A stretch of 38,954 nt of DNA from DASSYK01 sp036258315 (lineage in GTDB: Bacteria; Actinomycetota; Thermoleophilia; Solirubrobacterales; 70-9): positions 1-38,954 of the forward strand of contig DATADX010000015.1 in NCBI GenBank assembly GCA_036258315.1. Reading direction: 5' to 3'. The notes under the pieces were generated by a model that ran no database searches, was not told the origin of the DNA, and saw only the letters and a program-made list of their open reading frames with translations. This document shows positions 7,758 through 15,338 of this stretch, in pieces. Each line of letters begins with the position of its first letter. Positions within the stretch are counted from its first letter, which is position 1. The translations under genes were made by a program, and so were the position numbers.

Positions 7758-10700
7758 TCAGGCGACCAGCCGGCGCGGCTGGCGCCTGAATCCGGCCGCG
7801 ACCAGCGTCTCCTCCAGCCCCGACCCGATCACCGGCTCGCCGTCCAGCCGCTCGACGGCGAGCTTTGCGATCAGGCCGGCGCGCGCCCCCTCGGCGAGCT
7901 CGCCGAGAGCCCGGCCCAGCTCCTCGCCCTCCAGCGGTGCGAGTCGCAGGATCCCGCGGCCGCCGCGCTCGACGTAGACGACCGCCTCACCGCCGCGCAG
8001 CCCGACGTAGGCGCCTGCGGCGCGCGCGGGCCGCCGCGAGCCCTCGAGCTTCGGCCACGGGAGGGTGGCGCCGTACGGGTTGGCGGGATCCGTGGCGGCG
8101 AGGATCACGAGCTCCTCCTCGTCGCTGCGCGGCATGCTGCGGAGCCGCTCGACGGCGCCCGGGAGCGCGAACTGGGCGCCCCCGAGGCCCTCGACGAAGT
8201 ACCCGCGCCGCGCGGTGCCGAGCAGCTCCAGATTCTGCAACTCCCCGTAGACGGCGGCGAAGCCCCCCGGGATTCCCTCGGCGATCGCGGTCTCGCGCGT
8301 GACGATCCCGTGGCGCTCGAGCATCAGCTCCGCCTGGGCCCGGAGCCGGGGCCCGGCCGAGGGGGCGTCCTCGAACAGCGGCGCCGTCAGCGACCAGCGT
8401 CCGAGCACCGTCCCGGCGGCGGCGGCCCGGCGCCGGGCGAAGCGGCGGCCGCCGCGCTCGGATCCCTCCGCCGCACGCAGCCTGGGAGCTCGAAGCGGTG
8501 CGAACGCGTCGTTGGTGACCTCACCCGACCAGGCGAGGTCCCAGAGCGCCTCGTGCAGCTCCTCCGCCGTGCCTTCGAGCTCGAGCAGGTCGAGCCAGAA
8601 GCACGGCCCGTGGGCGAGGCGCTCGCGAATCGCGTCGTGGACCTCCCCCTCGTGGGGCTCGAGCTTGGCGTTCCCCGGCGGTGGCCCGGCGATCCGGACG
8701 TCCTCACGGAAGTAGAGCGCGATCTTGCCGTCGCTTCGACCGAGCGAGCCGGCGCCGATCCAGACGAGCTCGCCGCTTGTGCAGAGCTCGTCCAGCCAGC
8801 TCGAGCTGTAGGTGCCGAGCCGGCGCGGCAGCACGTCTCGCTCCCACGTCTTGGGGGTCAGCGCCACCCCCTGCAGCGGCACCAGCGCCTCGCGGAGGCG
8901 GTCGACCCCGGCGCCCGACGGCCGGTGCACGTCCACGTTCTGCCAGCTCGGCAGGAATCGCGCCAGCTCCGACCGGTCGGTCGCCTCGACCTCCTTGCGC
9001 AGCCTGGCAAGGCTGGCGCGGCGGATCCGGCGCAGGACGTCCGCGTCGCACCACTCGCGCTCGCTGCCGCCTGGCAGCAGCTCGCCGCGGACGAGCTCGC
9101 CCGAAGACTCAAGCTCGCGCAGCGCCGGGGCGGGATCGACCCCGTAGCGCCTGGCGAGCTGCCCGGTCGGGAACGGCCCGTGGGAGGCCGCGTAGCGACG
9201 GGTGAGCGAGACCAGCGCGTCGTCGACCGGCTCGAGGAAGCTCTCCGGCAGCCCGCCCGGCGGCGGCACGCCGAGCGCGTCGCGGTAGAGTCCCGCGTCC
9301 TCGGCGGCGATGTAGCGCTCCTCGCCCGCGACCCTGACCTTGGCAGCGCGCCGCTCCTTGACGAGCTTCTCCAGCATCGACTCGGCCGAGTACCCCTCCT
9401 CGACACGCTGCTCAGCCTCCTCGGCGGTCAGGTCCCCGAGCCGGCGCAGGACCGTCTGAAGCCCGTCCCGGTCCTTCGCGCGTCCCGCCTCGCTGCGCTG
9501 CTGCAGAGAGTCCTCGACCTCGGCGAGCGCCTGGGGATCGATCAGCTCGCGCAGCTCCTCCTGCCCGAGCAGCTCGCGGAGGAGCTCGCGGTCGAGTGCC
9601 AGCGCCGCCGCCCGGCGCTCGGCGTTGGGCGTGTCGCCCTCGTACATGTAGGTAGCGACGTAGTCGAACAGGAGGGATGAGGCGAACGGCGAGGCGGTCG
9701 GCGTCTCGACCTCGACCAGGGTGAGCCGCCGCGAGTGCAGGTCGCTGAGCAGCCGGTGCAGCGCCGGGAGGTCGAGCACGTCGCGGAGCACCTCGCGGTA
9801 GGTCTCGAGGATCACGGGGAAGCGGGGAAAGTCGCGCGCGACCTCGAGCAGGCTCTGCGACTTGAGCCGCTGCTGCCACAGCGGCGTGCGCTTCCCGGGC
9901 CAGGCGCGCGGAATCAGCAGCGACCGCGCGGCGTTCTCGCGGAACCGGGCGCCGAACAGCGCCGAGCCGGCCAGCTCGCGGACGACCAGGTCCTCGAGCT
10001 CGTCGGGCTCCAGGAGGACGAGATCGGCGGGCGGCGGCTCGTCGGCGTCGGGAAGGTGGACGACGATCCCGTCGTCGGACCAGATCGCGTCCGCCTCGAG
10101 CTCGCGCTCGTCGCGGATCTTCGCCGACAGCGCCAGTCCCCAGGCGGCATGGACCCGTCCCCCATACGGGGAGAGGACGCAGAGGCGCCAGTCGCCGATC
10201 TCGTCCCGGAACCGCTCGACGACGATGTTGGTGTCCGAGGGCACCACCCGGGTGGCGGCCTGCTGCTCGGTCAGATAGTTGACGAGGTTCTGGGCGGCGA
10301 GCTCGTCCAGGTCGTTGTCCCGGGCCAGCTCCCTGGGGTCCGCGTTGACCGCCTCGCGCGAGAACTCGCCGATCGCCCGCCCGAGATCGGCCGGGCGGCC
10401 GATCCCGTCGCCGCGCCAGAACGGCACCGCCCCCGGAACCCCCGGCGCGGGGGTGACGATCACGCGGTCGCGGGTGATCTCCTCGATCCGCCACGTCGTG
10501 GCGCCGAGCAGAAATGTCTGCCCCGCGCGGGCCTCGTAGACCATCTCCTCGTCGAGCTCGCCCACCCGCCGGCCGTCGGGGAGATGGACGCCGTACAACC
10601 CCCGGTCGGGGATCGTGCCGGCGTTCGCGATCGCCAGCTGGCGGGCGCCCGGCCGGCCGCGCATCGTTCCCTTCGCACGGTCCCAGACGATCCGCGGGCG

Positions 10701-12395
10701 CAGCTCGGCGAACCGCTCTGACGGATAGCGCCCGTCGAGCATGTCGAGCACGTTCTCGAGCTGCTCCCGCGAGAGCTCGCGGAAGGGCTGTGCCGAGTGG
10801 ACCAGCGCCTCGACATCGTCGATCTCCCACTCGTCGAGCGCGGCCATCGAGACGAGGTGTTGGGCGAGCACGTCGAGGGGGTTCTGGGGAACGATCGTCT
10901 CTTCGATCTCCCCGGCGCGCATCCGCCGGGCGACGACCGCGCACTCGAGCAGGTCCGCCCGGAACTTGGGGAAGATCCGACCCTTGGAGACCTCGCCGAG
11001 CGAGTGGCCGGCGCGGCCGACGCGCTGCAGCCCGCGGGTAACGGACTTCGGCGACTCGATCTGGATCACGAGGTCGATCGCGCCCATATCGATCCCGAGC
11101 TCGAGCGAGGAGGTTGCGACGAGGCAGGGAAGCTTGCCGGACTTGAGCAGCTCCTCGACCAGGGCCCGCTCTTCGTGCGACAGCGAGCCGTGATGCGCCC
11201 GCGCGATCTCGACGTAGCCATCGTCGCCCTCATTGCCCCGCATCTCCTCGGCTTCGCCTACGGGGATACGGGGTTGCGACGCGGTCGCGGGGGATGCTGA
11301 GGCTCTGCCCTGGTTCCCCGCGTGCTCGGTCGCCGGGAGCTCCTGCTCATCCTCGTTGTTCGCCATCTCGTTCAGGCGCTTGGCGATCCGCTCGGCGCCC
11401 CGGCGGTTGTTCACGAACACGATCGTCGAGGTGTGCTCCTGGACCAGCTCCAGCAGCCTGGGGTAGATCGCCGGCCAGATCGAGCGGTTGTTGGCCTTCG
11501 GGTCGAGCGAGGCCTCGATCTCCCCCGGGTCGATTCGCTCGGTCGGAGCCTTGTCGGACCCCGGGGGATGGGTCAGGCCTGAGTCGCCGCCGTCCTGGCG
11601 CTTCTCGACGCTCGCGTCGAGCTCGACCATGTCCTCGACCGGGACGACGATCTCGAGGTCGAGGTCCTTGGGCCGGGAGGCGTCGACGATCTCGCACTCG
11701 CGCCCGGAGCCGACGAGGAACTGCCCGATCCGCTCCAGCGGCCGCTGCGTGGCCGAGAGGCCGATTCGCTGAACGCCGTTTCTGCTTGGTGCGTCACCGT
11801 CCGTACCGAGAGCCTGCTGCGCTTCGGAGTTCTTCGCGAGGTGTTCCAGCCGCTCGAGCGTTAGCGCCAGGTGGGAGCCGCGCTTCGATGGGGCCACCGC
11901 ATGGATCTCGTCGACGATCACGGCCTCGACGCCGGTCAGGATCTCCCGCGCCCCGGAGCTGATCATCAGGTAGAGGGACTCAGGGGTCGTGATCAGGATG
12001 TCCGGCGGCGTCTTTCGCATCGAGCGGCGCTCGGACTGGGGGGTGTCCCCCGTGCGCAGCGCGACCGAGATCGGCGCCCCGATCCCCGCCAGCGGGGCAC
12101 GCAGGTTGCGCTCGATGTCGTACGAGAGCGCCTTCAGGGGCGAGATGTAGACGATCCGCACCCCCGTCCCGAGCCGCTCCGGTTGCCGCGAGAGGCTGTC
12201 GATTCCCCATAGGAATGCGGAAAGCGTCTTGCCCGACCCGGTCGGCGCGCAGATCAGGGTGTGCTTCCCTGAGGCGATCGCGGGCCAGCCCGCCTCCTGG
12301 GCGGGGGTCGGGGCCTCGAACGAGCTCTCGAACCAGCGCCTGACCGGCTTGGAGAAGGGCTCCAGGGGTACCTTCGGGGTCGCGTGCGTACTCAT
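7758..12395 (-). CDS. lhr: Lhr-type ATP-dependent DNA helicase
   Basis: A 1545-residue superfamily 2 helicase of the usual actinobacterial Lhr length. The first third has two RecA-like domains: Walker A ICAPTGSGKT (about 50-58), VDEIHAV, GLSATQRP, FVNNRRGAERIAKRL, ARAHHGSLSHEERA, VATSSLELGIDMG and QRVGRAGH. The Lhr-specific winged-helix and beta-barrel core follow (CLSPYGGRVHAAWGLALS), then the large C-terminal Lhr-CTD with further winged helices. Mycobacterial Lhr translocates 3'-5' and unwinds RNA:DNA hybrids, and is induced by DNA damage. Start: ATG at 12395, where family similarity begins; upstream codons are unlike the family. An ASASP-type repeat insertion occupies residues about 364-384, in the linker of RecA domain 2. 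Confidence 0.97.
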   Translation of the reverse strand: MSTHATPKVPLEPFSKPVRRWFESSFEAPTPAQEAGWPAIASGKHTLICAPTGSGKTLSAFLWGIDSLSRQPERLGTGVRIVYISPLKALSYDIERNLRAPLAGIGAPISVALRTGDTPQSERRSMRKTPPDILITTPESLYLMISSGAREILTGVEAVIVDEIHAVAPSKRGSHLALTLERLEHLAKNSEAQQALGTDGDAPSRNGVQRIGLSATQRPLERIGQFLVGSGRECEIVDASRPKDLDLEIVVPVEDMVELDASVEKRQDGGDSGLTHPPGSDKAPTERIDPGEIEASLDPKANNRSIWPAIYPRLLELVQEHTSTIVFVNNRRGAERIAKRLNEMANNEDEQELPATEHAGNQGRASASPATASQPRIPVGEAEEMRGNEGDDGYVEIARAHHGSLSHEERALVEELLKSGKLPCLVATSSLELGIDMGAIDLVIQIESPKSVTRGLQRVGRAGHSLGEVSKGRIFPKFRADLLECAVVARRMRAGEIEETIVPQNPLDVLAQHLVSMAALDEWEIDDVEALVHSAQPFRELSREQLENVLDMLDGRYPSERFAELRPRIVWDRAKGTMRGRPGARQLAIANAGTIPDRGLYGVHLPDGRRVGELDEEMVYEARAGQTFLLGATTWRIEEITRDRVIVTPAPGVPGAVPFWRGDGIGRPADLGRAIGEFSREAVNADPRELARDNDLDELAAQNLVNYLTEQQAATRVVPSDTNIVVERFRDEIGDWRLCVLSPYGGRVHAAWGLALSAKIRDERELEADAIWSDDGIVVHLPDADEPPPADLVLLEPDELEDLVVRELAGSALFGARFRENAARSLLIPRAWPGKRTPLWQQRLKSQSLLEVARDFPRFPVILETYREVLRDVLDLPALHRLLSDLHSRRLTLVEVETPTASPFASSLLFDYVATYMYEGDTPNAERRAAALALDRELLRELLGQEELRELIDPQALAEVEDSLQQRSEAGRAKDRDGLQTVLRRLGDLTAEEAEQRVEEGYSAESMLEKLVKERRAAKVRVAGEERYIAAEDAGLYRDALGVPPPGGLPESFLEPVDDALVSLTRRYAASHGPFPTGQLARRYGVDPAPALRELESSGELVRGELLPGGSEREWCDADVLRRIRRASLARLRKEVEATDRSELARFLPSWQNVDVHRPSGAGVDRLREALVPLQGVALTPKTWERDVLPRRLGTYSSSWLDELCTSGELVWIGAGSLGRSDGKIALYFREDVRIAGPPPGNAKLEPHEGEVHDAIRERLAHGPCFWLDLLELEGTAEELHEALWDLAWSGEVTNDAFAPLRAPRLRAAEGSERGGRRFARRRAAAAGTVLGRWSLTAPLFEDAPSAGPRLRAQAELMLERHGIVTRETAIAEGIPGGFAAVYGELQNLELLGTARRGYFVEGLGGAQFALPGAVERLRSMPRSDEEELVILAATDPANPYGATLPWPKLEGSRRPARAAGAYVGLRGGEAVVYVERGGRGILRLAPLEGEELGRALGELAEGARAGLIAKLAVERLDGEPVIGSGLEETLVAAGFRRQPRRLVA
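11245..11305 (-). repeat. In-frame dispersed repeat, copy A (inside lhr)
   Basis: A 61-bp segment aligned without gaps to 15381-15441 (50 of 61 identical by my count). Blocks TCCTCGGCTTCGCCT, GGGTTGCGACGC and ATGCTGA are identical. In lhr it encodes ASASPATASQPRIPVGEAEE, in the loop between the FVNNRR motif and the ARAHHG motif. The same frame is used in copy B. It looks like a protein-coding insertion repeat. Confidence 0.75.
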
Positions 12396-12480
12396 GGCGA
12401 ACCTACCGACCTTACCGATCTCGATGGACCGGCTCAGCCGCGCCGTGGCGGGCTGCCCGCCTCGATAAGGTCGCCTGGAC

Positions 12481-12888
12481 GTGGGCGAGCGGCTCGCATT
12501 CGGGGAAGTGACCGTCGTGATCACGGCGACAGCCGAGAGCACCGGCGGCGCGATGACCGTGATGGAGGAGGTCCCGCCTCTCGTCGACACGCCTGCCCAC
12601 GTTCACGCGAACGAGGACGAACTCTTCCATCCGCTCGAGGGTGACCACATCGTCACAGTCGGCGCGGAGGAGGTGCGGATCGGCCCGGGCGAGTCGATCT
12701 GGGCCCCGCGCGGCGTTCCCCACTCCCAGCGCCGCGTCGTTCCGGGCGAGGGACGAATGCTGGTCGCGCTTCTACCGGGCGGCTTCGAGGGCTTCTTCCG
12801 AGACCTCGCTGCGTCAGAGCGGGCGGGGACGCTCGGCCCGGACGCCTACGCCGCCGCCTCTGAGAAGTTCGGCATCACCTGGCTCTGA
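12481..12888 (+). CDS. Cupin-domain protein
   Basis: A 135-residue single cupin barrel. Motif 1 is recognisable as PAHVHANEDELFHPLEG (metal ligands His, His, Glu and a later His) and motif 2 as GPGESIWAPRGVPHSQR. These residues normally bind Fe, Mn or Zn. Members of this small group include quercetinase-like and sugar-binding proteins, so the substrate is open. Start: GTG at 12481, giving the usual short strand before the barrel. It is divergent from lhr (86 bases apart) and 18 bases before arsR, whose promoter overlaps that gap. Transcription of the cupin into arsR is possible, but arsR has its own promoter. Confidence 0.85.
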   Translation: MGERLAFGEVTVVITATAESTGGAMTVMEEVPPLVDTPAHVHANEDELFHPLEGDHIVTVGAEEVRIGPGESIWAPRGVPHSQRRVVPGEGRMLVALLPGGFEGFFRDLAASERAGTLGPDAYAAASEKFGITWL

Positions 12889-12894
12889 GTGTGT

Positions 12895-12918
12895 ATACTG
12901 AACCATATGGTTCAGTAT
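12895..12918. promoter_or_regulatory. Palindromic operator over the arsR start codon, with -10 TATACT
   Basis: A 24-bp perfect palindrome: left half ATACTGAACCAT (12895-12906), right half ATGGTTCAGTAT (12907-12918). The ATG of arsR is the first base of the right half. The -10 hexamer TATACT (12894-12899) ends exactly 7 nt before the ATG, so the transcript is probably leaderless. A repressor dimer bound here would cover -10, +1 and start codon together. The core AACCATATGGTT recurs at the second arsR gene. Confidence 0.8.
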
Positions 12919-13251
12919 CAAATCGAACTCGACCAGACATTCGGAGCGCTCGCAGATCCGACCCGCAGGGCGATCCTCGAGCGGCTCGGGGAGGGCAACG
13001 CCACGATCAGCGAGCTGGCGGAGCCCTTCGAGATGTCGCTCACGGGAATGAAGAAGCACGTACGGGTTCTCGAGGAGTCTGAGCTCGTGACCACGGAGAA
13101 GATCGGAAGGGCCCGTAGGTGCACGCTCGGGCCGAAACGCCTCGATCGGGCGCAGCAGTGGATGGAGGGGTACCGACGGATGCTCGAAGCCCGCTTCGAC
13201 CGCTTGGATGACCTGCTCGAGGAGCTGAAAGGAGAAAGCGATGAGCGATGA
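12907..13251 (+). CDS. ArsR-family winged-helix repressor (AHSA1-linked)
   Basis: A 114-residue DNA-binding protein: TFGALADPTRRAILERLGEGNATISELAEPFEMSLTGMKKHVRVLEESELV is the ArsR-type winged helix, with recognition helix around MSLTGMKKHVRVL. The metal-site cysteines of ArsR/SmtB (CVC in helix 3) are absent, so it is not a classical metal sensor. The C-terminal helix (MLEARFDRLDDLLEELKG) is for dimerisation. It overlaps the downstream AHSA1 gene by 11 nt. This ArsR-SRPBCC pairing is common in actinobacteria, with the SRPBCC protein possibly binding the inducer or its target. The ATG at 12907 is preferred over GTG 12889 because it sits in the operator at the same place as in the second arsR gene. 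Confidence 0.92.
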   Translation: MVQYQIELDQTFGALADPTRRAILERLGEGNATISELAEPFEMSLTGMKKHVRVLEESELVTTEKIGRARRCTLGPKRLDRAQQWMEGYRRMLEARFDRLDDLLEELKGESDER

Positions 13252-13741
13252 CAAGCAGGCGACTGCCGGAAAGCTCGAGGTCAGCGCGCGCGGTGACCTC
13301 GAGATCGTCGGCGTGAGGGTCTTCGACGCCCCGCGCGAGCTCGTGTACCGGGCGTTCACCGAGCCGGATCTGGTGACCCGCTGGTGGGGTTTGCGCGATG
13401 GGACGACGATCATCGACAAGTTCGACCCCAGGCCGGGCGGCGCGTGGCGAATCATCGGCCGCGACAAGGACGGGAACGAGGATGCCTTCCGCGGCGAGTT
13501 CCGAGAGCTGACCCCGCCGGAGCGCGTGGCCCAGACCTTCGAGTGGGAAGGCCTACCGGGACACGTCTCCGTCGAGACCCTCACACTCGAGGACCTCGAT
13601 GGCCGGACGAAGGTGACGAGCGTCTCGACCTTCGACACGACCGAGGACCGCGACGGAATGCTCGAGTCGGGGATGGAGACGGGGATGAGCGAGGCCTACG
13701 ATCAGCTCGCCGAGCTGCTCGGGGAGCTGGGCTCGGACTAA
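13241..13741 (+). CDS. AHSA1/SRPBCC-domain protein
   Basis: A 166-residue protein with the AHSA1-type SRPBCC fold: VFDAPRELVYRAFTEPDLVTRWWGLRDG at the start, FDPRPGGAWRIIGRDKDG, FRGEFRELTPPERVAQTFEWEG, then a long C-terminal helix (MLESGMETGMSEAYDQLAELL). The family is named after an Hsp90 co-chaperone but bacterial stand-alone members are thought to bind small hydrophobic molecules. It is translated from an ATG inside the arsR coding sequence (11-nt overlap, preceded by GGAGAAAG), so the two are coupled. It converges on rmlC with 20 bases between. Confidence 0.92.
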   Translation: MSDDKQATAGKLEVSARGDLEIVGVRVFDAPRELVYRAFTEPDLVTRWWGLRDGTTIIDKFDPRPGGAWRIIGRDKDGNEDAFRGEFRELTPPERVAQTFEWEGLPGHVSVETLTLEDLDGRTKVTSVSTFDTTEDRDGMLESGMETGMSEAYDQLAELLGELGSD

Positions 13742-13761
13742 GCGGGGCCGGGCGGCCGGGG

Positions 13762-14304
13762 TCAGCCGCGCGCGGCGGCGACCTCGGCCAGCTTCGGCGC
13801 GTTTCGGTCCCGCTCGGACAGGCCCGGGTCCTCGACCGGCCATTCGATCGCCAGCTCGGGGTCGTTCCAGGCGATTCCGGTCTCGAGCTCAGGGTCGTAG
13901 TAGCTGGAGACGCGGTAGAGGACGTCGGCCGAGTCACTGAGCACGCAGAAGCCGTGCCCGAATCCGTCCGGGACGTAGAGCTGCCGGTGGGCGACACCGT
14001 CGAGGGTGTAGCCCTCCCAGCGCCTGTAGGTGGGCGAGTCGGGGCGAAGGTCGACGGCGACGTCCCAGATCCGGCCGCTCGGGCAGCGGACGAGCTTCGC
14101 CTGGCCGCGCTGGAGGTGGACGCCGCGCAGCACCCGGCCCGCCGAGCGGCTGTGGTTGTCCTGGACGAAATGGTCGTCGATCCCGAGGGCCGGCATCTCG
14201 TTCTCGCGGAAGGTCTCGACGAAGAAGCCGCGCTCGTCCCCGTGCACTTCCGGCTCGATCAGGGCCAGGTCCGGGATCTCGGTGGGGAGGCGGCGGAAGG
14301 CCAC
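13762..14304 (-). CDS. rmlC: dTDP-4-dehydrorhamnose 3,5-epimerase
   Basis: A 180-residue cupin-fold epimerase, third step of dTDP-L-rhamnose synthesis. Typical sequences: GDERGFFVETFREN, FVQDNHSRS, RGVHLQRGQAKLVRCPSGRIWDVAVDLR with the catalytic His, YVPDGFGHGFCVLS, and YYDPELETGIAWNDPELAIEWP. Start: GTG at 14302-14304. Its first base is the last base of the rmlB stop codon (TAGTG), a 1-nt overlap that implies translational coupling. It is the last gene of the rml operon. Confidence 0.96.
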   Translation of the reverse strand: MAFRRLPTEIPDLALIEPEVHGDERGFFVETFRENEMPALGIDDHFVQDNHSRSAGRVLRGVHLQRGQAKLVRCPSGRIWDVAVDLRPDSPTYRRWEGYTLDGVAHRQLYVPDGFGHGFCVLSDSADVLYRVSSYYDPELETGIAWNDPELAIEWPVEDPGLSERDRNAPKLAEVAAARG

Positions 14305-15338
14305 TACCCGGCGGCCCCGGGCCGCGAAGCGGGGAAGGCGGCGCCCAGCTTCCTCCCGTATTGGCGCTCGTAGTACTCGCGGTACTCGCCCGACCGGATC
14401 GGCGACCACCACTCCTCGTTGTCGCGGTACCAGGCGACCGTCCGCTCGATTCCCTCGGCGAACGGGACGACGGGCTCCCAGCCCAGCTCGGCGAGGCGCT
14501 CCGAGGAGAGCGAATAGCGGCGGTCGTGGCCGGCGCGGTCGGTGACGTACTCGATCAGGGACTCGTCTCGGCCGGTCAGCTCGAGGATCCGCTGCACCAC
14601 CTCGATGTTGGGCAGCTCGTCCGGGCCGCCGGCGTTGTAGGCGCGGGCGGGTTCGCCGCGCTCGAGCACGGCGTCGATCGCGGCGCAGCAGTCCCCGACG
14701 TAGAGCCAGTTGCGGACCTGGAGGCCGTCTCCGTAGACCGGCAGCGGGTCGCCGCTCAGCGCATTCAGGATGCAGAGCGGGATCAGCTTCTCCGGGTGCT
14801 GGCGGGGGCCGTAGTTGTTCGAGGCGCGCACGATCAGGACCTCGGCGTCGTAGGTGCGTGCGAACGCCCCGGCGAGCAGGTCGCCGCCGGCCTTCGCGGC
14901 CGCATAGGGGGAGGAGGGCTCGAGCGGGGCGCTCTCCGTCGCCGAGCCCTCGTCGAAGTCGCCGTAGACCTCGTCGGTGGACACCTGCAGATACCGCAGT
15001 CCCGCGTCCCGCGCGGCCTCGAGCAGCACGAAGGTCCCATAGACGTCCGTGTTGATGAACTCGCCTGGAGATTCGATCGACCGGTCGACGTGCGACTCGG
15101 CGGCGAAGTTGACGACCGCGTCGCATCCGTCGACGGCGGCGCGGGTCGGCTCCCTGTCGGCGATGTCGCCCTCGACGAACTCGAGCCGCTCCTCCGGAAG
15201 ATCGTCGAGGTTCTCGCGGCGCCCGGCGTAGGTGAGCTTGTCGAGGACCCGGACCGAGTCGCCGGGGTGGGTGTCTAGCCGGTGGCGGACGAAGTTCGAG
15301 CCGATGAAGCCGGCGCCGCCCGCGACGAGGAGCTTCAC
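14304..15338 (-). CDS. rmlB: dTDP-glucose 4,6-dehydratase
   Basis: A 344-residue extended SDR, second step of dTDP-L-rhamnose synthesis, converting dTDP-glucose to dTDP-4-keto-6-deoxyglucose. It has the NAD motif VAGGAGFIGSNFVRH, LDKLTYAGRRENL, VVNFAAESHVDRSI, the active-site block VSTDEVYG with Thr-Asp-Glu, and YAAAK (YxxxK). NNYGPRQHPEKLIPLCI and YGDGLQVRNWLYVGDCC are the substrate-binding segments. Its ATG overlaps the rmlD stop by 4 nt (ATGA), and its stop overlaps the rmlC start by 1 nt. Length is normal. Confidence 0.98.
   Translation of the reverse strand: MKLLVAGGAGFIGSNFVRHRLDTHPGDSVRVLDKLTYAGRRENLDDLPEERLEFVEGDIADREPTRAAVDGCDAVVNFAAESHVDRSIESPGEFINTDVYGTFVLLEAARDAGLRYLQVSTDEVYGDFDEGSATESAPLEPSSPYAAAKAGGDLLAGAFARTYDAEVLIVRASNNYGPRQHPEKLIPLCILNALSGDPLPVYGDGLQVRNWLYVGDCCAAIDAVLERGEPARAYNAGGPDELPNIEVVQRILELTGRDESLIEYVTDRAGHDRRYSLSSERLAELGWEPVVPFAEGIERTVAWYRDNEEWWSPIRSGEYREYYERQYGRKLGAAFPASRPGAAG

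Noticed and set aside
6579..9680. Very long open frame on the plus strand opposite crp, nei2 and lhr
   Set aside because: It is antisense to genes with clear family motifs; Arg/Pro/Ala-rich composition and lack of domains mark it as a GC-rich shadow.
12407..12473. Inverted repeat CGACCTTA/TAAGGTCG between lhr and the cupin gene
   Set aside because: Arms of 8 bp are 51 bases apart; too distant for a simple operator and likely chance.
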